64,000 bases of DNA, taken from NCBI RefSeq assembly GCF_030818015.1, contig NZ_JAUSZX010000001.1, positions 1,488,001 to 1,552,000 on the forward strand, read 5' to 3'. The DNA comes from Arthrobacter globiformis (GTDB taxonomy: Bacteria; Actinomycetota; Actinomycetes; Actinomycetales; Micrococcaceae). The first letter of the stretch is position 1. Every line of letters starts with the position of its first letter. Positions 21,822 through 29,948 of the stretch are shown here, piece after piece. The translations under genes were made by a program, and so were the position numbers. The notes beneath the pieces were generated by a model that worked only from the letters and a program-made list of their open reading frames with translations, was not told the origin of the DNA and ran no database searches.

Positions 21822-23450
21822 CTACGTGGCGGGCAGCTCGTCCACGTACTGCAGCGCGATCCAGAGTTCGGCCCTGACCTGCGCCTGGTTCAGATCGGTG
21901 TCCAACAGTTCGGCCACAGCGTTGATCTGCCGCCGGACGCTGTTGCGGTGCAGTCCCAGCGCCTTGGCGGTGGCATCCCAGTTCCCGTTCTCGCCGAGCC
22001 ATGCCCTCAGCACGGACAGGTGCGCGGTCCGGCGGTCGCTGTCCTGGCTGAGCACCGGCTCCAGCAGCCGGCCAGCCAGCATGGTTCCGGCTTCACGACC
22101 CAGCAGTCCGGCGACCGTCCACGTCACTTCACCCACCCTGGCGCTCTTGCCGGTAGTCTGGACGCGCTGTCGCAGCGCCGTCACCCGCTGGTCGGCGCTG
22201 CTCAGATCCGTGAGCTCGGTGGCGTCCCCGATGACCAGCCGCCACCCCAGCTTCTCGACTTCGCCCAGCAATGCGTCGTCCACCCTGAGCCGGGTGATGG
22301 CGGCGAAGCCGTAGTCCGTGAGCTCCACGAGCTTGGTGTCGAACAGGCGGCGCCACTGCAGCAGCTCCCGCACCGGGCTGTCGCCGGCGCGCCCGGCGGC
22401 CTGATCAGCCTTGACGCCCTGCACGACCCGCAGCGGCGTGGAACGGGTAGAGGAGGTGCTTTGGGCCAGCAGGTCCCGGAGGCCGTTGATGTGCCGCGTT
22501 CCACCGCTGGCAAGGCTGTCCGGGTGGAGCAGCAGGGCGGTGGCCAGCTGGCTGGGTGCCAGGGAGCCGCTGGTCCGCTGGCGGACCAGCAGTTCCAGGA
22601 GTCCGACGCCGGATGAGACCACGCTGTTCTGCGACGGCGTCAGGGGCGCATCCGTGCCCAGGATCAGCGCACCAAGGTTTGCGTCGCGGGTGCTGCGCAG
22701 GGGATGGCCGAACACGAGCGCCGAGCCCGGGACGTCGAAGGAATCCATTTCCACGCGGGGGCCGCTCCCGCCCAGGAGCCGGTCCAGGATCTGCCGTAGG
22801 GCGGAAAGCTCGACGCCGGAGCCCGCCCGTGCGCGGACCCTTCCGTCCGCCCCGACCAGCACAGCCCATACCGGGAGACGCTGGGTCAGGGCGGCCAGGA
22901 GTTCATGCTCGGGGCGGGCGGAGAGGACCGCGCGCATCAGCTGCCTGTTGGTGTCCGCCAACTGCCTGAACAGCTTGGCGTTGTCCGATTCCAGGAGCTG
23001 CGAGAACTCGAGCCCGATGGCCGCGAAGGGCACCGTGCTGGGCACCTCCACCAGGGTCAGGTTGTGCCGGATGCAGGCATCTACCAGCGTGTCCGGCACG
23101 GCAGTGAAGTAGGGCTCGAGGCCGAAGCCCAACGCGCCCACCCGGGCTTCCACCAAGCGCCGAACATAGGCATCGACCCGTGCCCGGTCACCTGCCTCCC
23201 CAACGAACGGCAGCCCGGCCGTGAGGAGGAACTCGCCGTCGAGCAGATACGGGGTGGGGTCCTCAAGCTCACTGGGCTCGACCCAGCGCAGCAGGCCGGA
23301 ACCGTTGCCGCCGTCGTGAAGAACTTTCAACGCCGGCGGCAACTTGTCCAGGAACTGTTCCAGCGTGACGACACTCAACCGCTCGGCCCCATTCCCGTTG
23401 CCTGTCCCTCCGGCCGCCCCTGATGCCGTTGCGGGGGCCTCACGCGACAT
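21822..23450 (-). CDS. PucR-family transcriptional regulator
   Basis: About 542 residues. The N-terminal PucR sensor domain (about 15-135; LLDGEFLLTAGLPF, VGALGFGLEPYF) is followed by a GGDEF-like middle region and a C-terminal helix-turn-helix (GNWDATAKALGLHRNSVRRQINAV). Such regulators usually activate purine, amino-acid or polyamine catabolism genes nearby. The ATG at 23450 lies within the last codons of alr (11-bp overlap), so the two are co-transcribed. A GTG at 23459 is an alternative start. It probably controls the surrounding amidase, permease and monooxygenase genes. Confidence 0.92.
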   Translation of the reverse strand: MSREAPATASGAAGGTGNGNGAERLSVVTLEQFLDKLPPALKVLHDGGNGSGLLRWVEPSELEDPTPYLLDGEFLLTAGLPFVGEAGDRARVDAYVRRLVEARVGALGFGLEPYFTAVPDTLVDACIRHNLTLVEVPSTVPFAAIGLEFSQLLESDNAKLFRQLADTNRQLMRAVLSARPEHELLAALTQRLPVWAVLVGADGRVRARAGSGVELSALRQILDRLLGGSGPRVEMDSFDVPGSALVFGHPLRSTRDANLGALILGTDAPLTPSQNSVVSSGVGLLELLVRQRTSGSLAPSQLATALLLHPDSLASGGTRHINGLRDLLAQSTSSTRSTPLRVVQGVKADQAAGRAGDSPVRELLQWRRLFDTKLVELTDYGFAAITRLRVDDALLGEVEKLGWRLVIGDATELTDLSSADQRVTALRQRVQTTGKSARVGEVTWTVAGLLGREAGTMLAGRLLEPVLSQDSDRRTAHLSVLRAWLGENGNWDATAKALGLHRNSVRRQINAVAELLDTDLNQAQVRAELWIALQYVDELPAT

Positions 23451-24654
23451 GAGGCACACCGTCTTCGGGGTCCTCGTAATCGGGGCACTCGTACGCCCTG
23501 GGCAGCCGCGGCGCTATCCGGTTGATGATTTCGTCGCCGTGGCTGCCGATCGCCGCCCCCCAATCGTCCGCGCTCGCAGCCCCGCTGTTCGGATCGCCAA
23601 ACAGCACGGCGGTGTCGCCGACAGAAACGCCGCCCGCTTCGGGACCAAGATCCACCATGAATTGGTCCATGCACACCTTGCCGATCACGGGAACCCGCCT
23701 GCCACCCAGCTGGACGACGCTGCGCCCCGAAATGCCTTTCGGAATGCCGTCCGCATAGCCCAGCGGAATCAGCGCCAGGAACCTGGGCTCGTGCGTGATG
23801 GCCTGGTGCTCGTAGCTCACACCCGTGCCTGCCGGGACTTTCTTCACCAGCACCACGGGAGCCGTGACAGTCAGGGCGGGACGAAGCCCGTAGTCTGCCG
23901 GATCGAGATGGTCGGCTGGGGCAAGGCCGTAAATCGCCAGGCCTGCCCGTACCATATCGAAGGCAAACTCCGGACGGTCCAGGATGTTGGCGGAGCTGGA
24001 AACATGCCGCAGCTCGGGCTCCAGCCCTGCCTCCCGGGCCTGGCGCACGGCCTCCTCGAACGCGTTCACGGCGGCAGCGTTGCCGGGGTGGGCCGGCACG
24101 TCCGCCCAGGCCAGGTGGGTCCAGATGCCCCTCACGGTAAGAATTCCCGCAAGCTCCGCCCGGCGTGCCGCGGCTACGAGATTCGACCAGTCTTCGGCGC
24201 GGGCACCGCCGCGGCTGAGCCCGCTATCGAGCTCCAGATGGACCGCCGCCGGCTTCCCTAGCCCCTTCGCGATGCCTGCCACTGCGTCCAGCTGCGCGGC
24301 GCTGCCCAGGGACATGTCAACGTCGTTTTCCACGGCGTCGCGGATTATTTCGCTGGATGCTGTGGCCAGGTACAACCAGGACAGGACCGGGGCGGTGATA
24401 CCAGCCCGGCGGAGTGCGAGGGCCTCGGTGAGTTGCGCCGTTCCGAGCCAGTTGGCGCCGGCGGCAAGGGCTGCCTGCGCCACGTCCACCAGCCCGTGGC
24501 CGTAGGCGTTGCCCTTTACCACGGCCATGAAATTCGGTGCGGGGGTTAGCCTCCGCAGCGCTCGGACGTTGTCGGAAATTGCGGACAGGTCAACGCTGAC
24601 CTGGCCCGAGAGCACCGTCATCGGGGTGCCTGTCTGGTGTGCATTACGTCTCAT
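23440..24654 (-). CDS. alr: Alanine racemase-family enzyme
   Basis: A PLP fold-type III racemase of 404 residues. The PLP Lys47 lies in AVVKGNAYGHG, and the second catalytic Tyr probably lies in GTGVSYEHQ. LIPLGYADG and GKVCMDQFMVD are also conserved. It normally supplies D-alanine for peptidoglycan. Here it sits in an amino-acid catabolic neighbourhood, divergent from a permease and overlapping the PucR gene, so a catabolic (possibly broad-specificity) racemase is also possible. A TATAGT -10 eight bases before the ATG suggests an almost leaderless message. Confidence 0.9.
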   Translation of the reverse strand: MRRNAHQTGTPMTVLSGQVSVDLSAISDNVRALRRLTPAPNFMAVVKGNAYGHGLVDVAQAALAAGANWLGTAQLTEALALRRAGITAPVLSWLYLATASSEIIRDAVENDVDMSLGSAAQLDAVAGIAKGLGKPAAVHLELDSGLSRGGARAEDWSNLVAAARRAELAGILTVRGIWTHLAWADVPAHPGNAAAVNAFEEAVRQAREAGLEPELRHVSSSANILDRPEFAFDMVRAGLAIYGLAPADHLDPADYGLRPALTVTAPVVLVKKVPAGTGVSYEHQAITHEPRFLALIPLGYADGIPKGISGRSVVQLGGRRVPVIGKVCMDQFMVDLGPEAGGVSVGDTAVLFGDPNSGAASADDWGAAIGSHGDEIINRIAPRLPRAYECPDYEDPEDGVPHVA

Positions 24655-24662
24655 GCCTGAAC

Positions 24663-24668
24663 ACTATA
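24663..24668 (-). promoter_or_regulatory. -10 element of alr
   Basis: TATAGT read leftward, eight bases upstream of the alr ATG at 24654; no Shine-Dalgarno lies between them. Confidence 0.5.
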
Positions 24669-24755
24669 GGTCATTTTGCACACCTGTGAGAGATGGCTCA
24701 CAGCCTTAGGCTGGAGCGACGGCAATCGACAACTACCCACGAACGGACGTCAACG

Positions 24756-26291
24756 ATGACTCTGCCCACCTTCACAGAACAGCAGCCGGCGGTGACCTCC
24801 AGCCGCCCCGGACTGGCAGCACAGCTCCTTCGCCGAAAGCCGATCGGACAGATGGTAAACGAAGCCGAAAGCGGCCACGGCGGCACACGCCTGGTCCGCA
24901 GCTTCGGTGTTCTGCAGCTGACCATGATCAGTGTGGGCGCCACCCTCGGTACCGGCATCCTCGTGATCCTGGGCGAATCAGTGCCGCTGGCCGGGCCGGC
25001 CATCTGGATCTCGTTCGCCATCGCCGGCGTGGCCGCGCTGCTGTCCGCCGTGTCCTACGCCGAAATGGCAGGACTGGTGCCGGCTGCGGGCTCCAGCTAC
25101 TCGTACACGTACGCCACCATGGGTGAGGGGATGGCCTGGATCTGCGGCTGGTGCCTTGTGCTCGAATACGCCGTTTCCGTAGCCGCCGTCGCGGTGGGTG
25201 CCGGCCAGTACGTCAACGAGGCGCTGGCGGTCTTCGGGCAGGCCCTGCCCGATGCTGTCTCGCAGCCGCCGGGTGACGGCGGGGTGGTCAACGTCCCGGC
25301 CATGATCATCGTGGTGCTGTCCATGGTCCTGCTGGTCCGCGGCGCCAAGGAAAGCGCGTGGATCAACACCGCAATCGTGCTGGTCAAGGTGGGCATCCTG
25401 GTCTTCTTCTGCGCAGTGGCCTTCACCGCCTTCAACGGCGGCCACTTCGAGCCGCTCCTGCCGATGGGGGCCGCCGGTGTTTCCGCTGCTGCGTCCCGGG
25501 TGTTCTTCTCCTACATCGGGTTCGACGCCGCCTCCACCGCGGGCGAGGAAGCCCGCAACCCCAAGCGCGACCTGCCCCGGGCCATCATGCTCTCCATGCT
25601 GATTGTCACCACCATCTACGTGCTGGTTGCCGTAGCCGCCATAGGCGCCCGCCCGTGGGGCTGGTTCGACGGCACCGAGGCCGCACTGGTGAAAATCCTG
25701 GAGGAAATCACCGGCCAGCCATGGATCGCGCTGGTGTTCGCCGTCGGTGCTGTGCTCGCCATCGCCAGCATTGTGCTCACCGTCCTCTACGGACAGACCC
25801 GCATCCTGCTGTCCATGTCCCGCGACGGACTGGTTCCCAGCATCTTCGGCCGCGTCTCCCACCGCACCGGCACGCCCGTTGCCGGAACCCTGATCGTGGG
25901 AACCGCCGTCGCCCTCACCGCCGGGCTGGTCCCGCTCGGGGCGCTCGCGGACGCCACCAGCATCGGCACCCTGTTCGCCTTCGCCCTGGTGAACGTGGCC
26001 GTCATCTACCTCCGCCGTACCCGGCCGGAGCTCACGCGGACCTTCCGGGTTCCGCTGTTCCCGCTGACGCCGATCCTGGGCGCGCTCATGTGCGTCTACC
26101 TGATGGCCAACCTGGGCGCAGAAACGTGGGTGACCTTCGGGATCTGGATGCTCGTGGGACTGGCCGCCTACCTTGGCTACGGCAGGCGGCACTCGCGGGT
26201 GGCCGCGCTGGGGCAGGAGGAATACCGTGAACTATCCGGCCGTGACTTTTCCCCAGCTGCCGCATCCGCTGATGCGACAACTCTTCACTAA
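24756..26291 (+). CDS. APC-family amino acid permease
   Basis: A 511-residue secondary transporter with about twelve to fourteen hydrophobic segments. GATLGTGILVILGE marks the unwound first helix that binds the amino acid, and SYIGFDAASTAGEEARNPKRDLPRAI is the conserved segment of cationic-amino-acid-transporter-like members, so a basic or broad substrate is plausible. The ATG at 24756 is chosen over 24693 because the extension is hydrophilic and not family-like. The frameshifted monooxygenase follows 33 bases later on the same strand; the permease probably imports its substrate. Confidence 0.9.
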   Translation: MTLPTFTEQQPAVTSSRPGLAAQLLRRKPIGQMVNEAESGHGGTRLVRSFGVLQLTMISVGATLGTGILVILGESVPLAGPAIWISFAIAGVAALLSAVSYAEMAGLVPAAGSSYSYTYATMGEGMAWICGWCLVLEYAVSVAAVAVGAGQYVNEALAVFGQALPDAVSQPPGDGGVVNVPAMIIVVLSMVLLVRGAKESAWINTAIVLVKVGILVFFCAVAFTAFNGGHFEPLLPMGAAGVSAAASRVFFSYIGFDAASTAGEEARNPKRDLPRAIMLSMLIVTTIYVLVAVAAIGARPWGWFDGTEAALVKILEEITGQPWIALVFAVGAVLAIASIVLTVLYGQTRILLSMSRDGLVPSIFGRVSHRTGTPVAGTLIVGTAVALTAGLVPLGALADATSIGTLFAFALVNVAVIYLRRTRPELTRTFRVPLFPLTPILGALMCVYLMANLGAETWVTFGIWMLVGLAAYLGYGRRHSRVAALGQEEYRELSGRDFSPAAASADATTLH

Positions 26292-26324
26292 GACACCATA
26301 CGAGACCACGGAGACACACCTTCC

Positions 26325-28059
26325 ATGACAACCGCTACCGAACTGCCGGCCTCCGACCCGTCCAGCACGACTACCACCGCCCCTGGCCTGCCGGGTGCCG
26401 GCGCGCCGGACCAGGCCCCGGTGACCATGCTGAACCCGGACTTCCCGTTCAGTTACGACCACTACCTGTCCCACCCGGACGGACTGGGTTCGGTCCGCGC
26501 CGGAACTGCACGGCACCGAAGTCGCCGTGGTGGGCGCAGGGCTGTCCGGGCTGGTGACGGCGTACGAACTGATGAGGCTCGGGCTACGTCCGGTGCTCTA
26601 CGAAGCGGACCAGCTCGGCGGACGCCTGCGCACAGCCAGCTTTCCGTCAGCCCCTGACGTGGTGGCAGACCTGGGCGGCATGCGGTTCCCGGTCTCGGGC
26701 AAGGCGTTCTACCACTATGTGGACCTGCTGGGCCTGGAGACGCGGGACTTCCCCAATCCGCTGGCACCGGCAACCTCCAGCACCGTGATTGAACTGGCGG
26801 GGCAGAAGCATTACGCCACCACCTCAGCGGACCTGCCGCCGTTCTTCCGCGAGGTGGCCGACGCCTGGAAGGCGGCCGTGAACGACGGCGCGCAGTTTAC
26901 CCAGATGCAGGAGGCCATCCGGGCGCGCGACACGGCCCGGATCAAGGAGCTGTGGAACGAGCTTCTTCCGGAACTCGACGAGGAGACCTTCTACGGCTTT
27001 ATCGCCGGCAGCCAGGCGTTCCGGAAGGCGGGATTCGCGCACCGCGAGGCGTTCGGCCAGGTTGGCTTCGGCACCGGCGGCTGGGACACCGACTTCCCGA
27101 ACTCCATCCTGGAAATCCTTCGCGTCGTCTATACCGATGCCGACGACCAGCACCGGCTCATAGCCGGGGGAGCGCAAAGGCTCCCCGAGGCACTCTGGCG
27201 CCACGCGCCGTCGGGCATGGTTCACTGGCCGGAGGGGACGTCCCTGGCGTCCCTGCACTCAGGCTCCCCGCGCGGAGCGGTGGAACGGATCAGCCGCGAC
27301 GCCGACGGCAACCTCCGCATCCGGGAGCGCTGGGGGAGGATGGCCTCTTTCCCGGCCGTGGTCACCACCTGCCAGTCGTGGCTGCTGTCCACCCGGATCC
27401 ACACCGAGGAGGCGCTGTTCCCGGCCGAGCTGTGGACGGCGATCGAGCGCTCGCACTACATGCAGTCGTCCAAGACGTTCGTGATGGTGGACCGGCCGTT
27501 CTGGAAGGACATCGATCCGGAAACCGGCAGGGAGGTGCTGTCCATGACGCTCACGGACCGGCTCAACCGCGCCACCTACCTGCTGGACAACGGACCCGAC
27601 CAGCCGGCCGTGATCCTGCTGTCCTACACCTGGAACGACGACGCGCTGAAGTGGCTGGCGCTCGACGCCGACGAACGGGTGGAGTTGATGCTGCACTCGC
27701 TCGAGCAGATCTACCCCGGCGTGGACATCGCCAGCCACATCGTGGGCCAGCCCATCACCGTCTCCTGGGAGGCCGACCCCAACTTCATGGGCGCGTTCAA
27801 GGCCAACCTGCCCGGCCACTACCGCTACCAGCAGCGGCTCTTCACCCACTTCAAGCAGGACAAACTGCCGGAAAGCCAGCGGGGCATCTTCCTCGCCGGC
27901 GACGACGTTTCCTTCACCGCAGGCTGGGCAGAGGGCGCCGTGACCACGGGGCTGAACGCGGTGTGGGGCGTGGTGAACCACCTTGGCGGCTCATCGGCAC
28001 CCGGCAATCCCGGCCCCGGCGACCTGCTGGACGAACTGGGACCGATCAGCCTCGACTGA
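26325..28059 (+). pseudogene. Amino-acid 2-monooxygenase-like flavin monoamine oxidase, frameshifted
   Basis: The protein resembles tryptophan 2-monooxygenase IaaM and lysine 2-monooxygenase DavB, FAD enzymes that turn an amino acid into its amide. Supporting features are VVGAGLSGLVTAYEL (FAD site), ADLGGMRFPVSGKAFYHY, VILLSYTWNDDALK, and a C-terminal GDDVSFTAGWAEGAVTTGLNA. The N-terminus (ATG 26325 to about 26495: MLNPDFPFSYDHYLSHPDG) and the body (from about 26497) are in different frames. Removing one C of the pair at 26495-26496 joins them as SVAPELHGTEVAVVGAG. Without that the only start is a GTG inside the FAD-binding strand. It could be a true lesion or a sequencing error. Confidence 0.82.
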
Positions 28060-28100
28060 GCCGGCTGGCAGACGACGCCGGAACGGTCCTGCGATGCGCC

Positions 28101-28142
28101 AATGGTCTGGGGACACCCGAATTCGGGTGTCCCCAGACCATT
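28101..28142. terminator. 42-bp perfect palindrome, likely bidirectional terminator
   Basis: 28101-28121 is the exact reverse complement of 28122-28142, centred on GAATTC, and is followed by TTGG. It lies between the convergent monooxygenase and carbonic-anhydrase genes, so it can end both transcripts. The arm length is unusual for a terminator. Confidence 0.7.
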
Positions 28143-28180
28143 TTGGCGTCCTGGCACCAGATGCGAGTCCTCAGCCTGGA

Positions 28181-28699
28181 CTAGGCGTGGAGTTCGCGGT
28201 GCGCCTGGGCGAGCTCGCGGTAGTGCGCCGCGTTGCGCTTCACGCCGTCGAACTCCTCATTGGTGAGTTCGCGGCGAACCTTGGCCGGGACCCCGGCCAC
28301 CAGCGAGCGGGGCGGGACTACCGTCCCTTCCAGCACGACGGCGCCGGCCGCCACGAGCGATCCGGCGCCGATCACCGCTCCATTGAGGATGGTGGCGCTC
28401 ATGCCGATGAGGCAGTCGTCCTCCACGGTGCAGCCATGGACGACGGCGCTATGCCCGACGCTGACGCGCGCCCCGACACTGCAGGGGAAGCCCGGGTCAG
28501 CGTGCAGGACCACGTTGTCCTGCAGGTTGCTGCCGGTGCCCACGGTGATAGCGGCGGTGTCGGCACGCACCGAGACGCCGTAGAACGCGCTGGCGTCCTC
28601 GGCGAGCGTGGCACGGCCGATGATCGACGCCGTCGGCGCAACGAAAACGGAGGGGTGGATGTCCGGCGTGTCGCCGGCGAAGGGGTGAATGGGAGCCAT
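28181..28699 (-). CDS. Gamma-class carbonic anhydrase-like protein
   Basis: A 172-residue left-handed beta-helix protein with hexapeptide repeats (AVIGAGSLVAAGAVV and similar) and the metal-site His positions in VVLHAD and VGHSAVVHG. It is of the YrdA/PaaY-type gamma-CA family, reversibly hydrating carbon dioxide in some members and uncharacterised in many. It is transcribed alone; TAGGCT seven bases before the ATG suggests a leaderless mRNA. Confidence 0.9.
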   Translation of the reverse strand: MAPIHPFAGDTPDIHPSVFVAPTASIIGRATLAEDASAFYGVSVRADTAAITVGTGSNLQDNVVLHADPGFPCSVGARVSVGHSAVVHGCTVEDDCLIGMSATILNGAVIGAGSLVAAGAVVLEGTVVPPRSLVAGVPAKVRRELTNEEFDGVKRNAAHYRELAQAHRELHA

Positions 28700-28706
28700 G
28701 CACCCA

Positions 28707-28712
28707 AGCCTA
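28707..28712 (-). promoter_or_regulatory. -10 element of the gamma-CA gene
   Basis: TAGGCT read leftward, seven bases from the ATG at 28699, the spacing of a leaderless transcript. Confidence 0.5.
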
Positions 28713-28744
28713 GGACAAGTGGGCCGGGAGTACCGCGGTTGGGG

Positions 28745-29503
28745 CTAGTGTGCCAGGGCGGCGCCTTCAGTCAGCATTTGTGCCAGCTGGATGAAGTCCG
28801 CTGCCACGGCGTCCCAGCCTGAGGCCGGGACCAGGTCCGTGGTCTGCCCCGGCCCATGCTCGCTGGGCCGCGGGACGAACGCGGTGGCCAGCCCGGCAGC
28901 CCGGGCAGCGCCAAGGTCACCGTTGTGGGCGGCAACCAGCATGACCTCGCCCGGATCGAGCCGAAGGACCGAGGCGGCGCCGAGATAGGCAGCGGGGTCG
29001 GGCTTGTACACCCGGAGCAGGTCCAAGCCAACAACAACATCCCACGGCAGCTCGGCGTTCTTGCCCATGTTCACCAGCAGGGCGGTGTTCCCGTTGGACA
29101 GCGGCCCGATGACATAGCGGCTCTTTAGCTTATGCAGGCCATCGCGGCTGTCCGGCCACGCTGGCAGGCGCTCCCAAGCACGGTTGAGTTCCCCAAGGTC
29201 CTCGCTCGTAAACCCGGCAGGGGAGAGCCCGCTCCGTTCGAGCACGCGCTTCAGGTTTTCCAGGTGCAGTTGGTCCAGAGGCACGTAACTGCGGTGGCCG
29301 GAACGCACCGTTTCCATGGACGGCTGGTACTCCGCGCGCCATTTGTCCGCCAGGCCGAACGGGTCCAGTGCGAGCCCGTGCCTGTCACCGAATTTCCTGA
29401 TCTCTGCGGCAACGCCGGACCGCCAGTCGACCACGGTTCCGAACGTGTCGAACAGCACGGCCTTGAGCTGGCGTCCTGTCGAGGGCGAAACGAAAGCTGT
29501 CAT
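28745..29503 (-). CDS. HAD hydrolase, haloacid dehalogenase type II-like
   Basis: A 252-residue HAD-superfamily hydrolase from the ATG at 29503. The nucleophile motif is VLFDTFGTVVDWR, motif II is PLSNGN, and motifs III/IV are YKPDPAAYLGA and HNGDLGAARAAGL. The family includes 2-haloacid dehalogenases, but many members act on other small substrates, so the name is a family label. The start at 29503 avoids overlap with the SMR gene, which lies 25 bases upstream on the same strand. Confidence 0.87.
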   Translation of the reverse strand: MTAFVSPSTGRQLKAVLFDTFGTVVDWRSGVAAEIRKFGDRHGLALDPFGLADKWRAEYQPSMETVRSGHRSYVPLDQLHLENLKRVLERSGLSPAGFTSEDLGELNRAWERLPAWPDSRDGLHKLKSRYVIGPLSNGNTALLVNMGKNAELPWDVVVGLDLLRVYKPDPAAYLGAASVLRLDPGEVMLVAAHNGDLGAARAAGLATAFVPRPSEHGPGQTTDLVPASGWDAVAADFIQLAQMLTEGAALAH

Positions 29504-29528
29504 GGAGATCTTCTGCCCGGGGCGCCTG

Positions 29529-29849
29529 TCAGTGTGCTCCACCGACGTTCAGAACGACGACGCCGGCGACCACCAGTGCGATCCCGAGGACCTTCATGAG
29601 GTTGAGTTCCTCGCCGAGGAAAACGGCGCCGATCGCCACGATGGCAACCGTTCCGAGGCCTGACCACAGGGCATAGGCCACGCCGACGGGAACACTCTTG
29701 ACCACCTGCGACAGCAGCGCGAAGGCCACACCGTAGGACCCCAGGCACCAGACGCTGGGCCAGAGCCGGCTAAATCCTTCTGTCGACTTCAGGAGGCTGG
29801 TACCCAGGACCTCCGCGGCGATCGCCAGTGCCAGATAGACGTAGCCCAA
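29529..29849 (-). CDS. Small multidrug resistance (SMR) family transporter
   Basis: A 106-residue membrane protein with four hydrophobic helices. The essential acidic residue of the family is Glu13 (LALAIAAEVLGT), and YALWSGLGTVAIVAIG in helix 3 is typical of EmrE/QacC. The start is set at TTG 29849, preceded by GAAAGGAC eight bases upstream; a longer frame from 29912 would add a non-membrane N-terminus. It probably exports cationic drugs or guanidinium-like compounds by proton exchange. Confidence 0.9.
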   Translation of the reverse strand: MGYVYLALAIAAEVLGTSLLKSTEGFSRLWPSVWCLGSYGVAFALLSQVVKSVPVGVAYALWSGLGTVAIVAIGAVFLGEELNLMKVLGIALVVAGVVVLNVGGAH

Positions 29850-29948
29850 GGAGTATTGTCCTTTCTCATTGCTGGAGCCCTGACCGGCGTGCTGCCGGAG
29901 CTTCGAACCCAAACCACTCCCATCCTAGGTGCGCGCAGAATAGCCCAG

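Noticed and set aside
26527-28059. Monooxygenase-like gene starting at GTG 26527
   Set aside because: This start would remove the first half of the FAD-binding strand, while a matching N-terminus exists upstream in another frame.
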